Below, piece by piece: positions 10,750-25,672 of a stretch of 64,000 nt of DNA. How positions within the stretch are numbered: the first letter of the stretch is position 1; every line of letters starts with the position of its first letter. The position numbers were made by a program, and so were the translations under genes. The stretch is from Lelliottia wanjuensis (GTDB lineage Bacteria; Pseudomonadota; Gammaproteobacteria; Enterobacterales; Enterobacteriaceae), in contig NZ_JASSOT010000061.1 of assembly GCF_030238365.1 (NCBI RefSeq), forward strand, positions 124,001 through 188,000, given 5' to 3'. The notes under the pieces were generated by a model. It had not been told where the DNA came from. It ran no database searches and was given only the letters and a program-made list of their open reading frames with translations.

Positions 10750-12260
10750 CCCTTCAGCCCAAGACGTTTCGCCAGCCGATGCAGGTTGGCGACGTCTGTC
10801 TCTAACGCCCGGGCGCTGGCCGCCCAGCTGCGGTTATTCTGCTCCAGCGCGCGGGTGATCATCTGACGCTGGAAAGCTTCCGTCGCCTCACGCAGGTTTT
10901 CAGCGGTTATCGCGGGCGCGTCCGCCACCGCGACAGGCATCGCCTCGTCATGCAGGGCAAAATGCCGGGCGTGGATCACCACTTCATCGCCGGTCCGCGC
11001 CGCGCGCGCCAGTACCACCGCACGGTGGATGGCATGTTCCAGCTCGCGCACATTCCCCGGCCAGCCGTAGCTCAGGAGATGGCGGCGCGCGCCGGGGCTG
11101 AGCACCACGCGGGAGAGTCCCATTTTTAGCCGACACTGCTCGCAGAAATAACCTGCCAGCAGGACCACATCTTCACCGCGCTCGCGCAGCGGCGGAACCG
11201 AAAGCGGAAACACACTTAAGCGATGGAACAGATCGGCGCGGAAATTCCCGGCCAGCACCTCCTCGCGCAGATCGCGGTTCGTCGCCGCCAGTACACGCAC
11301 GTCCACCCGCAGGCTACGGTCGTCGCCGACGCGCTGAATATCACCGTACTGCAACACGCGCAGCAGCTTGGCCTGCAGTGCCAGCGACAGCTCGCCGATT
11401 TCATCGAGGAACAGCGTGCCGTTGTCGGCCATCTCAAACTTGCCGCTGCGGTTGCTGATCGCCCCGGTAAACGCCCCTTTCGCGTGACCGAACAGCTCGC
11501 TCTCCGCCACGCTCTCCGGCAGCGCGGCGCAGTTCAGATAGACCAGCGGATTGACCGCCCGCGGCGAGCCTTCGTGGATCGCCTTCGCCACCAGCTCTTT
11601 GCCGGTGCCGGTTTCCCCGCTGATTAAAACGTTCAGATCGGACGCTGCAACGATATCGATCTCTTTTTTCAGCTGCATCATGCCCGCCGACAGTCCGATC
11701 ATCTCCGTGTGCGCCACCTGCTCAAACGCCGCCGGGCTGCCCGGCAAAATGTTCTGGCTCTCCAGCTGTTCAATCAGCAGCGCGTTGTTCAGCGCCCCGG
11801 CGGTCAGAGCGGCAATCAGGCGCAACTCTTCGTCGCTAAAAGAATCGAACTGATCGGGCTGAAGCCCGTCGAGGGTCAGGGCACCAATCAGGTTTTGCCC
11901 GGCGAACAGCGGCAGGCCGATGCAGGCATGGACTTTCAGGCTCTCCTGACCAGGAATTAAACCGTCGTAGGGATCGGGCAGATCGCTGTCAGCCGGGAAA
12001 CGCACCACGTCGCCCGCACGGGCAATGGTTTCGAGACGCGGATGGCCTTCAAGCTTAAAGCGCCGTCCCAGTACGTCCTGCGCCAGCCCGTCGATCGCCA
12101 ACGGAATGAACTGCCGCCCTTCGTAGCGCAGCAGCGCCGAGGCGTCGCAATCCAGCACGTGGCGCAGGGTGGAGATCAGCCGCTGGAAGCGGTCCTGATG
12201 GCCGATACCGGTCTGTAATTCAATGGCGATCTTCGCCAGCACTTCTACGGAAAAGCTCAT
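10746..12260 (-). CDS. norR: NO-responsive sigma-54 activator NorR
   Basis: NorR senses nitric oxide at a non-haem iron in its GAF domain and activates norVW. The 504-residue form starts [12 protein letters not shown], matching E. coli; a start 10 codons upstream would run into the NorR sites. Domains: GAF (about 20-170), AAA+ with Walker A GETGTGKE and the sigma-54 contact loop GAFTGA, and a C-terminal Fis-type HTH ([15 protein letters not shown]). It is divergent from norVW. Confidence 0.97.
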   Translation of the reverse strand: MSFSVEVLAKIAIELQTGIGHQDRFQRLISTLRHVLDCDASALLRYEGRQFIPLAIDGLAQDVLGRRFKLEGHPRLETIARAGDVVRFPADSDLPDPYDGLIPGQESLKVHACIGLPLFAGQNLIGALTLDGLQPDQFDSFSDEELRLIAALTAGALNNALLIEQLESQNILPGSPAAFEQVAHTEMIGLSAGMMQLKKEIDIVAASDLNVLISGETGTGKELVAKAIHEGSPRAVNPLVYLNCAALPESVAESELFGHAKGAFTGAISNRSGKFEMADNGTLFLDEIGELSLALQAKLLRVLQYGDIQRVGDDRSLRVDVRVLAATNRDLREEVLAGNFRADLFHRLSVFPLSVPPLRERGEDVVLLAGYFCEQCRLKMGLSRVVLSPGARRHLLSYGWPGNVRELEHAIHRAVVLARAARTGDEVVIHARHFALHDEAMPVAVADAPAITAENLREATEAFQRQMITRALEQNNRSWAASARALETDVANLHRLAKRLGLKG

Positions 12261-12272
12261 TTGCGCCTCGCG

Positions 12273-12328
12273 GTCATTTTGACAATCCATACTGTCATAT
12301 TGACGATAAATCGCATAGTCATATCGAC
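12273..12328. promoter_or_regulatory. Three NorR enhancer sites
   Basis: GTCATTTTGAC (12273-12283), GTCATATTGAC (12294-12304) and GTCATATCGAC (12318-12328) are three near-identical 11-bp dyads matching the GT-N7-AC NorR motif. They lie in the norR-norV intergenic region upstream of the sigma-54-like promoter. Three sites are the arrangement known to be needed for NorR hexamer formation in E. coli. Confidence 0.9.
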
Positions 12329-12383
12329 TACCTCTTGCGGGTGACTTTTTATAAAACCATTTTAAATTAACAACTTAAAAAAC

Positions 12384-12398
12384 TGGCACGCAACTTGA
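12384..12398 (+). promoter_or_regulatory. Sigma-54 promoter of norVW
   Basis: TGGCACGCAACTTGA has the -24 element TGGCACG and a -12 element TTGA at the right spacing; the usual TTGC is altered by one base. It lies 56-85 bp downstream of the last NorR site and 50 bp before the norV start. Confidence 0.75.
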
Positions 12399-12447
12399 TA
12401 TAGCTAAACCATCTTATTGAAAAACACCGTCTTAATTTGAGGTTGCT

Positions 12448-13896
12448 ATGTCTATTCTGGTTAAAAATAACATTCATTGGGTTGGCCAACGTGACTGGGA
12501 AGTGCGTGATTTTCACGGGACCGAATACAAAACGCTGCGCGGCAGCAGCTATAACAGCTATCTGATCCGTGAAGGCAAAAACGTGCTGATCGATACCGTC
12601 GATCACAAATTCAGCCGCGAGTTCGTGCAAAACCTGCGCAGCGAAATCGATCTGGCTGACATTGATTACATCGTGATTAACCATGCGGAAGAGGACCACG
12701 CGGGCGCGCTGACCGAGCTGATGTCTTATATTCCGCACACGCCAATCTACTGCACCACCAACGCCATCGATTCGATAAACGGCCACCATCACCACCCGGA
12801 ATGGAATTTCCACACCGTCAAAACCGGCGATGCGCTGGACATTGGTAACGGCAAGCAGCTGATCTTCGTCGAAACCCCGATGTTGCACTGGCCCGACAGC
12901 ATGATGACCTACATGACCGGCGATGCGGTGCTGTTCAGTAACGACGCTTTCGGCCAGCACTACTGCGACGAACGTCTGTTTAACGACGAAGTGGATCAGA
13001 CCGAGCTGTTCGAGCAGTGCCAGCGCTACTACGCCAATATCCTGACCCCGTTCAGCCGCCTGGTGACGCCAAAAATCACCGAAATCCTCGGCTTTAATCT
13101 GCCGGTCGATATGATTGCGACCTCGCACGGGGTGGTCTGGCGCGAAAACCCAACGCAAATCGTGGAGCTGTATCTGAAATGGGCGGCGGACTATCAGGAA
13201 GATCGTATCACCCTGTTCTACGACACCATGTCCAACAACACCCGCATGATGGCAGACGCCATTGCCCAGGGCATTAACGAAGTCGATCCGAACGTGGCGG
13301 TAAAAATCTTCAACGTGGCGCGCAGCGATAAAAACGAGATCCTGACCAACGTCTTCCGCTCGAAAGGCGTGCTGGTCGGCACCTCCACCATGAATAACGT
13401 GATGATGCCGAAAATCGCCGGTCTGGTCGAAGAGATGACTGGCCTGCGTTTTCGCAACAAACGCGCCAGCGCCTTTGGCTCCCACGGCTGGAGCGGCGGC
13501 GCGGTGGATCGTCTCTCTACCCGTCTGCAGGATGCCGGTTTCGAAATGTCGATGAGCCTGAAAGCGAAGTGGCGTCCGGACATCGACGCGCTGGAAATTT
13601 GCCGTCAGCACGGCCGCGACATCGCGCGTCAGTGGGCGCTCGCTCCACTGCCGGAAGCGGCCCCAAAAGCGCCTGAACAGAAAGACGATTGCGCCTGCGC
13701 TGCGGCGGCAGCCGCCGATCTCGGCCCTTGCATGCAGTGCAGCGTCTGCCAGTGGATTTACGATCCTGCCCTCGGCGAACCTTTACAGGATGTCGCCCCA
13801 GGCACCCCGTGGCGCGACGTGCCAGACAATTTCCTGTGTCCGGAATGTTCCCTCGGGAAAGACGTCTTCGACGAACTGGCGACGGAGGCAAAATGA
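12448..13896 (+). CDS. norV: Anaerobic nitric oxide reductase flavorubredoxin
   Basis: NorV reduces NO to N2O under anaerobic conditions. The 482-residue protein has a metallo-beta-lactamase-like di-iron domain (about 1-250; [11 protein letters not shown] carries the metal ligands), a flavodoxin-like FMN domain ([18 protein letters not shown], about 254-395) and a C-terminal rubredoxin ([10 protein letters not shown]...CPECSLG) reached through an Ala-rich linker. Its stop overlaps the norW start (ATGA). It is controlled by NorR. Confidence 0.98.
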   Translation: MSILVKNNIHWVGQRDWEVRDFHGTEYKTLRGSSYNSYLIREGKNVLIDTVDHKFSREFVQNLRSEIDLADIDYIVINHAEEDHAGALTELMSYIPHTPIYCTTNAIDSINGHHHHPEWNFHTVKTGDALDIGNGKQLIFVETPMLHWPDSMMTYMTGDAVLFSNDAFGQHYCDERLFNDEVDQTELFEQCQRYYANILTPFSRLVTPKITEILGFNLPVDMIATSHGVVWRENPTQIVELYLKWAADYQEDRITLFYDTMSNNTRMMADAIAQGINEVDPNVAVKIFNVARSDKNEILTNVFRSKGVLVGTSTMNNVMMPKIAGLVEEMTGLRFRNKRASAFGSHGWSGGAVDRLSTRLQDAGFEMSMSLKAKWRPDIDALEICRQHGRDIARQWALAPLPEAAPKAPEQKDDCACAAAAAADLGPCMQCSVCQWIYDPALGEPLQDVAPGTPWRDVPDNFLCPECSLGKDVFDELATEAK

Positions 13897-15026
13897 GCCA
13901 CGGCATTGTGATCATCGGCTCGGGCTTTGCCGCCCGCCAGCTGGTGAAAAATATACGCAAGCAAGACACCAACGTCCCGCTGACGCTGATCGCCGCCGAC
14001 AGCATGGACGAGTACAACAAACCTGATTTGAGCCATGTCATCAGCCAGAATCAGTGCGCCGACGACCTCACCCGCCAGACGGCGGGGGAGTTCGCCGAAC
14101 AGTTTAACCTGCGCCTGTTCCCGCACACCTGGGTGACGGACATCGATGCCAGCGCCCGTGTGGTGAAGAGCAAAGACCAGCAGTGGCAGTACGACAAACT
14201 GGTGCTGGCGACGGGCGCGTCTGCCTTTGTGCCCCCCGTTGAAGGTCGCGAACTGATGCTGACGCTGAACAGCCAGCAGGAGTATCAGGCCTGCGAAACC
14301 CGGCTTCGTAACGCGCAGCGGGTGATGATTGTCGGCGGCGGTCTGATTGGCACCGAACTGGCGATGGATTTTTGCCGCGCCGGGAAAGCGGTCACCCTGG
14401 TCGATCACGCCGCCAGCATTCTGTCGGCCCTGATGCCAGCGGAAGTGAGCAGTCGCTTACAGCATCGCCTGACCGAGATGGGCGTCCATGGGCTTCTGAA
14501 ATCTCAGCTCCAGAGCCTGACGGAAACCGAAAATGGCATTCGCGCCACGCTGGATCGCAACCGCAGCGTTGAGGTGGACGTGGTCATCGCCGCAACGGGT
14601 CTGCGCCCGGAAACGGCGCTGGCGCAGCGAGCCGGAGCGGACATTCACCGCGGTGTGAAGGTGGACAGCTATCTGCAAACCTCGCAGCCCGACATTTATG
14701 CCCTCGGCGACTGCGCGGAAATCAACGGGCAGGTCCTGCCGTTCCTGCAGCCAATTCAGATAAGCGCGATGTATCTGGCGAAGAATCTGCTTGGGGTCAA
14801 CGCACCGCTGAAGCTGCCCGCGATGCTGGTGAAAGTCAAAACGCCAGAGTTGCCGCTGCATCTCGCGGGAGAGACGCAGCGCCAGAATCTCAACTGGCAC
14901 ATAGCGATTGAGCCACAGGGGATGGTCGCAAAAGGCATCGATGGTGACGGCCAGCTGCGCGCCTTTGTGGTCAGCGAAGATCGGATGAAGGAGGCTTTCG
15001 CTCTGCTAAAGTCGCTGCCCGTTTAA
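13893..15026 (+). CDS. norW: NADH:flavorubredoxin reductase
   Basis: NorW passes electrons from NADH to the rubredoxin domain of NorV. The 377-residue FAD protein starts [20 protein letters not shown] with the dinucleotide fold GxGxxA, a second fold [16 protein letters not shown] for NADH, and the C-terminal FAD motif [12 protein letters not shown]. The start at 13893 overlaps norV by four bases and equals the E. coli length; a longer frame from 13689 runs through norV and is not used. Confidence 0.97.
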   Translation: MSHGIVIIGSGFAARQLVKNIRKQDTNVPLTLIAADSMDEYNKPDLSHVISQNQCADDLTRQTAGEFAEQFNLRLFPHTWVTDIDASARVVKSKDQQWQYDKLVLATGASAFVPPVEGRELMLTLNSQQEYQACETRLRNAQRVMIVGGGLIGTELAMDFCRAGKAVTLVDHAASILSALMPAEVSSRLQHRLTEMGVHGLLKSQLQSLTETENGIRATLDRNRSVEVDVVIAATGLRPETALAQRAGADIHRGVKVDSYLQTSQPDIYALGDCAEINGQVLPFLQPIQISAMYLAKNLLGVNAPLKLPAMLVKVKTPELPLHLAGETQRQNLNWHIAIEPQGMVAKGIDGDGQLRAFVVSEDRMKEAFALLKSLPV

Positions 15027-15075
15027 CCCTTAACCCTCTGCCACGTTTACTTAACCTTAGGATTTTATTATCCGC

Positions 15076-15102
15076 TACCCCGTTTTTACGGGGTATTTTT
15101 TT
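15076..15102 (+). terminator. Intrinsic terminator of norVW
   Basis: TACCCCG-TTTTTA-CGGGGTA followed by TTTTTT is a GC-rich stem with a T-run, 50 bp past the norW stop. The next 210 bp, up to the nickel permease gene, are AT-rich and show no gene. Confidence 0.92.
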
Positions 15103-15316
15103 GCGCATTCTATTCACAAGGTAAATGCAAAGAAGATAAATCATCGCCATCAGTCCCTTTTTTATTATTTATATGAATACATAGAGCGAAAGGAGTGAAT
15201 ATATAAATGCGCGTTATTCATTCCTCTCGAACCATATATATTTTATATTTTTTGATAAATTGATTATCAGGCGTAATTTAATTGAAACAGATAATAAAAA
15301 GCAATTTATGCTTAGA

Positions 15317-16345
15317 TTATTTTTTTAAATAATGATTAGACACATCAGCCAGCCCCAGCGCATCGTAGCCGCGCCAGCGGTAGTTCAGCATCGACAGGCA
15401 CCAACAGACAACAAACAAACCGATAACAATAAATCCGGCGTCGCCGAGATTATTATTAATGGCAGCCACCGCGTCCCAAATACTGCCGCTTAATGCAAAT
15501 TTATCCATAATCAGGCCGAGCGCTTCCAGGCCGCCGATAAATAACGCCACCACCACCGAGGTCCCCGTGATGGTCATATTGTAATAAAGCTTGCGCTGCG
15601 GTTTATTGAATGCCCAGCCGTAGGCGCCAATCATCAGTAAATTATCGAGGGTATCCACCAGCGCCATGCCGCTGGCAAACAGGGCCGGAAAGATCATAAT
15701 CGACCACACCGACATGCCGTTCGAGGCGCTGGCGGCTGAAATCCCCAGCACGCCGATTTCGGTGGCAGTATCAAACCCGAGGCCAAACAGAAAACCGACC
15801 AGATACATCTGCCAGCTTTTGCTCACCAGACGAAACGTCGCGCCAAACAGCCAGCTCATCACCCCGCCCTGCGCCACGGGTTCAGCATTGACCGCCTGAC
15901 CTTTTTTCAGCGCCTGAAAACTGCGCCAGACGCCGCGGAGAATGACCATGTTCACCAGCGCCATCGCCAGTAAAAAGGTGGCGGAAACGGCGGTGCCGAT
16001 CAGGCCGCCGGTCTCGTGAAACCAGCTCATGTTCTTTTGAAACGCCGTCGCCGTGGCGGCAATCGCTACCGAGGCTAGCACCACAATGGTCGAGTGCCCC
16101 AGCGAAAACCACGCCCCGACGCCGGACGGCCGTTTACCCTGCTGCATCAGCTTGCGCGTCACCGTATCAATCGCGGCGATATGATCGGCGTCGACCGCGT
16201 GGCGCAGGCCGTAACACCACGCCAGCAGGCTCGCCGCCATCAGCGTGGTACTCCCGCTGAAGGTGTGCCAGGCCCAGCCCCAGGCGAGCAGATTAGCCGC
16301 CAGCAAAATCAGAAGAAGCGGTTCGTTATAGAGGCGTCGAAGCAT
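15317..16345 (-). CDS. Nickel/cobalt permease (NiCoT, HoxN/NixA family)
   Basis: This is an inner-membrane high-affinity nickel transporter. The 342-residue protein starts MLRRLYNEPLLL and carries the diagnostic helix-II signature HAVDADHIAAIDT, the LGHSTIVV motif and LFGLGFDTATEI, with about eight hydrophobic segments. Its ATG lies one base from the hypF stop, so it is probably the third gene of a hydN-hypF operon. That context implies nickel supply for the hydrogenase built by the hyc and hyp genes. Confidence 0.93.
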   Translation of the reverse strand: MLRRLYNEPLLLILLAANLLAWGWAWHTFSGSTTLMAASLLAWCYGLRHAVDADHIAAIDTVTRKLMQQGKRPSGVGAWFSLGHSTIVVLASVAIAATATAFQKNMSWFHETGGLIGTAVSATFLLAMALVNMVILRGVWRSFQALKKGQAVNAEPVAQGGVMSWLFGATFRLVSKSWQMYLVGFLFGLGFDTATEIGVLGISAASASNGMSVWSIMIFPALFASGMALVDTLDNLLMIGAYGWAFNKPQRKLYYNMTITGTSVVVALFIGGLEALGLIMDKFALSGSIWDAVAAINNNLGDAGFIVIGLFVVCWCLSMLNYRWRGYDALGLADVSNHYLKK

Positions 16346-16346
16346 G

Positions 16347-18569
<2,223 letters not shown>

Positions 18570-18574
18570 GATGA

Positions 18575-19120
18575 CTAAAACAGCATCGATGACGAGGTGT
18601 CGAACGCCGCGCGGCGACGCTTCTCGGCGCTCATCTGTTCCAGCTTATTACGATCGACGCAGACCAGGGCGTGCGTCGGGCAGGCTTCGATGCACGCCGG
18701 GCCGCTTTCGCGGTGGTTGCACAGATCGCATTTGTTGGCTTCGGCTTTGTCGGCGCGCACGCCCAGGCCCGCGCCGCTGTTGCGCACAACCGGACGCACG
18801 ACCACTTCCATCGCGCCGTACGGACAGGCCACGACGCAGGTTTTACACCCGATGCAGCGCTGCTGCATCACCTGCACAAAGCCGTTTTCACGGTTAATCG
18901 CCCCGTTAGGGCAGACATTCGCACAGGGCGCGTCTTCGCACTGGCGGCAAATCGCCGCCGTTGAGATATTCACGCCCTTGATGACATGAATACGCGGCAG
19001 GAAAGATTCCGGGGTCAGGGACGCGCAGTCCTGCTGCGCCTGATGGGACACAACACACGCCACTTCACAGGTACGACAGCCAATACATTTACTGGCATCA
19101 GCCATAATAAAACGGTTCAT
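18575..19120 (-). CDS. hydN: Electron transport protein HydN
   Basis: HydN is a small iron-sulfur protein linked to formate dehydrogenase H and hydrogenase 3 electron flow. The 181-residue form starts [22 protein letters not shown]; the frame reaches back to 19171 without conserved sequence. Four CxxCxxCxxxC-type clusters are visible ([36 protein letters not shown]). The C-terminus has a short Ser-rich extension before MLF compared with the E. coli protein as I recall it. It is the first gene of the operon. Confidence 0.96.
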   Translation of the reverse strand: MNRFIMADASKCIGCRTCEVACVVSHQAQQDCASLTPESFLPRIHVIKGVNISTAAICRQCEDAPCANVCPNGAINRENGFVQVMQQRCIGCKTCVVACPYGAMEVVVRPVVRNSGAGLGVRADKAEANKCDLCNHRESGPACIEACPTHALVCVDRNKLEQMSAEKRRRAAFDTSSSMLF

Positions 19121-19155
19121 CTGCTTCTCCAGCATTAAGTTATGCGGCGAAACAT

Positions 19156-19170
19156 ACATAAAGCGTGCCA
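19156..19170 (-). promoter_or_regulatory. Candidate sigma-54 promoter of hydN-hypF
   Basis: The minus strand reads TGGCACGCTTTATGT: a good -24 element with a weak -12 (GT for GC). It lies 36 bp upstream of hydN. FhlA-like motifs lie about 50-90 bp further upstream. Confidence 0.5.
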
Positions 19171-19212
19171 CATTTTAATTCACTGATTTCACTGAACTTA
19201 ATCAGTGGCCCC

Positions 19213-19250
19213 AGATGTCATCGTCACGAGTGACGATGACATCTGTCGAC
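19213..19250. promoter_or_regulatory. 14-bp inverted repeat and candidate FhlA site upstream of hydN
   Basis: AGATGTCATCGTCA and TGACGATGACATCT form a perfect 14-bp dyad around CGAG, followed by TGTCGAC. CATCGTCACG and TGTCGAC also occur together in the hycA-hypA promoter region, which suggests a shared FhlA upstream activating sequence. The dyad also lies just past the ascG stop and could act as its terminator, though no T-run follows. Confidence 0.5.
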
Positions 19251-19251
19251 A

Positions 19252-20265
19252 TCAGACATGAACGTGAGCGGCAACCGAATCACGCAGGATTAGCTCACCG
19301 GGGAAGGCCTGTTGATAGTTGAACTCGCCGCCGTCGAGCATAAAAATCAGGCGGCTGATGGTCTCTTTGATCATCTCCGTGACCGGAATACGCACGCTGG
19401 AGAGCGAGGGCACGATGTAGGGGGCGATAGCCACATCATCAAACCCAACCACCGACACCTCGCCCGGCGTGGCGATCCCGCTTTCATGAAGCTGTTTCAG
19501 CGCACCGATCGCCATATCGTCATTGCTGGCGACCAGTGCGGTAAATTTTGCGTTGCGTTCAAGCAGCGTGGCAACGCCCGCCGCCCCGCTCTCCGGGGTC
19601 CATTTCCCCTCGACCTGCAACTCGTCGCGCAGGGGAATGTAGTGCTGTAACAGCGCCTCTTTGTACCCGGAAAGACGCTCGATACCGGTCGGGGAATCCA
19701 GCGAACCGGTGATAAAAGCGATATCCCGATGGCCCATCGCAATCAGCTGCGACACCGCGTCCTGGCACGAGGTTTTATGATCGGACCACACGCAGTGGCT
19801 GCTGTTTTTGCGCAGTCGACGGTTCAGCACCATGATCGGCTGCTCCTGCTTTTCGATAATCTCATCCATCTCATCGACGCTTAAAAAGCGCGGATAGATG
19901 ATGATCGCATCGCAGCGCATGTCGAGCAGATACTGGATCGCCTCGCGCTCTTCGTCGGCGCTGTGCTTCCCGTCCGCCAGAATCAGCTGACGGCCTTTTT
20001 CTTCCGTCATGCGCGCCGCGTGGAACAGCAGTTCGCTGAAATAGACGCCGTGATACAGGGTGTTGGTGACCACCAGCCCCAGGGTTTGCGTCCGTTTGGT
20101 GGCGAGGTTTCGCGCCAGTAAATTCGGGCGGTAGCCGCTCTCTTCAATCGCCTGAAAAACCCGGTCTTTTGTCTCCTGGCTCACGTAGCCATTGCCCGAA
20201 AGCACCCGAGAAACCGTGGCCTTCGACACCCCTGCCCGCTTCGCCACTTCCAGCATCGTGGTCAT
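19252..20265 (-). CDS. ascG: LacI-family repressor AscG
   Basis: AscG represses the ascFB beta-glucoside operon. The 337-residue form starts MTTMLEVAKRAGVSKATVSRVLSGNGYVS, a LacI-type HTH; a frame back to 20397 adds unconserved sequence over the promoter. The sugar-binding core contains LVVTNTLYHGVYFSELL and VASNDDMAIGALKQL. It is divergent from ascF, and an AACCGGTT palindrome lies in between. Confidence 0.95.
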   Translation of the reverse strand: MTTMLEVAKRAGVSKATVSRVLSGNGYVSQETKDRVFQAIEESGYRPNLLARNLATKRTQTLGLVVTNTLYHGVYFSELLFHAARMTEEKGRQLILADGKHSADEEREAIQYLLDMRCDAIIIYPRFLSVDEMDEIIEKQEQPIMVLNRRLRKNSSHCVWSDHKTSCQDAVSQLIAMGHRDIAFITGSLDSPTGIERLSGYKEALLQHYIPLRDELQVEGKWTPESGAAGVATLLERNAKFTALVASNDDMAIGALKQLHESGIATPGEVSVVGFDDVAIAPYIVPSLSSVRIPVTEMIKETISRLIFMLDGGEFNYQQAFPGELILRDSVAAHVHV

Positions 20266-20356
20266 CTGAATATTCCGTCTAAAACTGATGCGCCGAAGTG
20301 TACTGCACCGCGCGAAAATTGTCGCAGCGCGTATCTCACGCTTTTGAATGGTCAAA

Positions 20357-20370
20357 GTGATCGCTATCAC
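20357..20370. promoter_or_regulatory. Putative CRP site
   Basis: GTGATCGCTATCAC is a perfect dyad fitting the CRP consensus TGTGA-N6-TCACA at nearly every key position. It lies between ascG and ascF and is consistent with catabolite control of the asc genes. Confidence 0.75.
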
Positions 20371-20432
20371 GAATGTAAAAAATGCATAAATCACCATCTT
20401 GTTTCATACGAAGAAACTCATCATGATTTTGT

Positions 20433-20445
20433 GGAACCGGTTTCC
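20433..20445. promoter_or_regulatory. Putative AscG operator
   Basis: GGAACCGGTTTCC is an imperfect dyad centred on AACCGGTT, the GalR/LacI-family type of operator reported for AscG. It lies 36 bp upstream of ascF. A second inverted pair, GTTTC-N7-GAAAC, is 18 bp further upstream. Confidence 0.65.
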
Positions 20446-20480
20446 TACACGTTCTCACTATTACAACAGGATCACTTCCG

Positions 20481-23374
<2,894 letters not shown>

Positions 23375-23383
23375 TCAGTTTTT

Positions 23384-23470
23384 GTAGGCCGGGTAAGGCG
23401 TAGCCGCCACCCGGCGGAAACAGCGCTGCGGCCTGAAATTGCCCGGTGGCGCTGCGCTTATCGGGCCTAC
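23384..23470. repeat. REP/BIME-type palindromic repeats
   Basis: GTAGGCCGGGTAAGGCG..GCCGCCACCCGGC and an inverted partner GCCCGGTGGCGCTGCGCTTATCGGGCCTAC lie between the convergent ends of ascB and hycI. Spacing and sequence match the pair at 8.4 kb. Confidence 0.88.
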
Positions 23471-23498
23471 AAAACTCTGTAGACCAGGCAACAACGGC

Positions 23499-23954
23499 TC
23501 ATAACTGCGCAAATCCCCCATCCGCTTCCCACCCCGCCAGCCGGGAATAGACCAATTCTACCGCCGCTTTAATCGCTGGCGTCATCGGGTAATAAAACCC
23601 GACAATATCCGGCTGAATGCCCAAAAACAGCACCTCGCCCACGTCGTCTTTAATCTGATCGACCAGATAGTTGAGCGGCATATTGTGGGTGGTCATCATG
23701 AACATCTCCGCGATATCGTCCGGGTCGATCAGACGGATTTCGCCGGGGTTGAGCCCCATGTCCGTCGCATCGACAATCAGCAGACGGTCCGGGCGCAGTT
23801 CGCGCAGGGCGACCACGTCGTTTTCCGGCGCGCTGCCGCCGTCGATCACCCGCCAGTTGCCCTGCGGATTCGCGAAGCACATTTCCGCCAGCAGCGGGCC
23901 TGCGCCGTCATCGCCCATCATGCTATTGCCGACACACAGTAAAACGTCAGTCAC
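23499..23954 (-). CDS. hycI: Hydrogenase 3 maturation endopeptidase HycI
   Basis: HycI removes the C-terminal peptide of HycE after nickel insertion, which lets the large subunit fold shut. The 151-residue protein opens with VLLCVGNSMMGDDGAGPLLAEM, the M52-family nickel-recognition motif, and has the conserved VDATDMGLNPGEIRLI and TTHNMPLNYL. It is the last gene of the hyc operon and overlaps the hycH end by 8 bp. Confidence 0.96.
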   Translation of the reverse strand: MTDVLLCVGNSMMGDDGAGPLLAEMCFANPQGNWRVIDGGSAPENDVVALRELRPDRLLIVDATDMGLNPGEIRLIDPDDIAEMFMMTTHNMPLNYLVDQIKDDVGEVLFLGIQPDIVGFYYPMTPAIKAAVELVYSRLAGWEADGGFAQL

Positions 23955-24357
23955 GTAATCTCCTCACCATCAGGTAGATGGCGCTCTCCTGATGAATATC
24001 ATGCAGCATGCTGAGCAGCGTTTTGCTCCACGCCTGCTGGGCGGGGGTTTGCACCGCCAGCGCCGCGTCAAAGGCGTTCGCCAGCATGGCGATATGGTTG
24101 CTGTCGATGACGATCTCGCCATACTTCGGCACGCCTTCCATTTTACGCCGCGCCGTACTGCCCGCCTCCAGCGTGCCGATCCACGCCAGATACTCTTGCC
24201 ACGGGCAGCTCAACGCCGCCTCTAGACAGTCGATCACGCCAAGGTGGTGGCCAATCGCCAGGCTGTAATAGACCACCTGCTGGGCCGCATCCGGCGTCGC
24301 ATCGTTCTCATCGATAAATTTACGGCTCAGCTGACTGAACACCACCTGTTCGCTCAT
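23947..24357 (-). CDS. hycH: Formate hydrogenlyase maturation protein HycH
   Basis: HycH is a small cytoplasmic protein needed for maturation of the hydrogenase 3 large subunit; its exact action is not known. The 136-residue protein starts [19 protein letters not shown] and has the family features [17 protein letters not shown] and [14 protein letters not shown]. It overlaps hycG by four bases and hycI by eight. Confidence 0.95.
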   Translation of the reverse strand: MSEQVVFSQLSRKFIDENDATPDAAQQVVYYSLAIGHHLGVIDCLEAALSCPWQEYLAWIGTLEAGSTARRKMEGVPKYGEIVIDSNHIAMLANAFDAALAVQTPAQQAWSKTLLSMLHDIHQESAIYLMVRRLRD

Positions 24358-25121
24358 CGGATGCGCGCCTCGTCGACCACCTGGTTGAGGTTCGCCACGA
24401 TCTCGTTCAGACGCGGATCTTTTTCCGCCTCCAGCCAGCGCTCAACCTGATGCTCGCCCTGGCTCAGCAGACGCAGATAGTCATCGGCAATCTGGCGGCC
24501 ATAGCGATATCCGGCAAGACGACGCGCCGTCCTGTCGACTTTCACCCGCAGCGGCTGCACCATGTCCGGATGCAAAATCTGCGCGGGCTGATTGTCGATT
24601 TCCCCCGGCTCGCGGGCGTGGATTTTCTGCTCCAGCAGCCCCAGCGCCATCGCAAAACCGTACAGCGTCGCGGCAGGCGTCGGTGGGCAGCCGGGAATAT
24701 AGACATCCACCGGCACGATTTTGTCGGTGCCGCCCCACACGCAGTAGAGATCGTGGAAGATGCCGCCGCTGTTGCCGCACGCCCCGTAGGAGATGCAGAT
24801 TTTCGGATCCGGCGCCGACTGCCAGGCGCGCAGCGCCGGAGATCGCATCGCGCGCGTCACCGCGCCGGTGAACAGCAGAATGTCCGCATGACGCGGAGAC
24901 GGCACCACTTTGATGCCAAAACGTTCGGCGTCAAACAGCGGCGACAGAGTGGCGAAGATTTCAATCTCGCAGCCGTTGCACCCCCCGCAGTCCACGCGGT
25001 AGACGTAGGCGGAACGTTTGATTTTCTTTAGCAGGGACGCTTTCATGTTGGCGATGGATTCATCCACCGTCATCGGCACCGGAATGCCGTTATCGTCGCG
25101 CGGGCCGAGTAAATTATTCAT
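24354..25121 (-). CDS. hycG: Hydrogenase 3 small subunit HycG
   Basis: HycG is the [4Fe-4S] small subunit that relays electrons to HycE, homologous to NuoB. The 255-residue form starts [16 protein letters not shown], its ATG overlapping the hycF stop (TGATG). Cluster ligands are in [24 protein letters not shown] and [10 protein letters not shown] longer frame to 25193 lies within hycF. Confidence 0.97.
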   Translation of the reverse strand: MNNLLGPRDDNGIPVPMTVDESIANMKASLLKKIKRSAYVYRVDCGGCNGCEIEIFATLSPLFDAERFGIKVVPSPRHADILLFTGAVTRAMRSPALRAWQSAPDPKICISYGACGNSGGIFHDLYCVWGGTDKIVPVDVYIPGCPPTPAATLYGFAMALGLLEQKIHAREPGEIDNQPAQILHPDMVQPLRVKVDRTARRLAGYRYGRQIADDYLRLLSQGEHQVERWLEAEKDPRLNEIVANLNQVVDEARIR

Positions 25122-25663
25122 CAGCTGGCTTCTCTCATGTGGCGGGTAATATCGATGCGGTCGGACGGCAGCAGGCACTTCTGACGCTTGCACTCCGGGC
25201 AGGTTTCAAACCCTTCCCGGTGCAGTTCCGCGCGCGCATCGCCGTTGTGTTTCAGCAGCGCGATGGCGTAGTCGATCTCTTTTTGCACGGCGAACGGATG
25301 GTTGCAGACGCGGCAATGGCACAGGTCAAAGCGCGACTGCTGAAGGAAATCGGTTTTGTTCCACACCGCCAGCTCGTACTCCTGCGAGAGCTTAATCGCC
25401 GCCGTCGGGCAGACCTCTTCGCAGCGGCCGCAGAAAATGCAGCGCCCGAGGTTGAACTGCCAGGCCAATTCATTCGTTGCCAGATCCGTCTCCACCGTCA
25501 GGGCGTTCGACGGGCAGGCGTTCACGCACGCCGCGCAGCCGATGCACTGCTGCGGGTTGTGCTCCGGTTTGCCACGAAAGTTTTTATCGACCGGCATCGG
25601 CTCAAGGGGATAACTGCTGGTGACCGTGCCGGTTTTGATCACTTTTTTGATAAAGGTAAACAT
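25121..25663 (-). CDS. hycF: Formate hydrogenlyase ferredoxin-like subunit HycF
   Basis: HycF is a 180-residue iron-sulfur subunit, homologous to NuoI, in the electron path from formate dehydrogenase to hydrogenase 3. Two clusters are plain: [12 protein letters not shown] and [12 protein letters not shown]. The C-terminal part has further Cys pairs ([15 protein letters not shown]) that could bind zinc or another cluster. It lies 9 bp after hycE. Confidence 0.97.
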   Translation of the reverse strand: MFTFIKKVIKTGTVTSSYPLEPMPVDKNFRGKPEHNPQQCIGCAACVNACPSNALTVETDLATNELAWQFNLGRCIFCGRCEEVCPTAAIKLSQEYELAVWNKTDFLQQSRFDLCHCRVCNHPFAVQKEIDYAIALLKHNGDARAELHREGFETCPECKRQKCLLPSDRIDITRHMREAS

Positions 25664-25672
25664 GACGGCTCC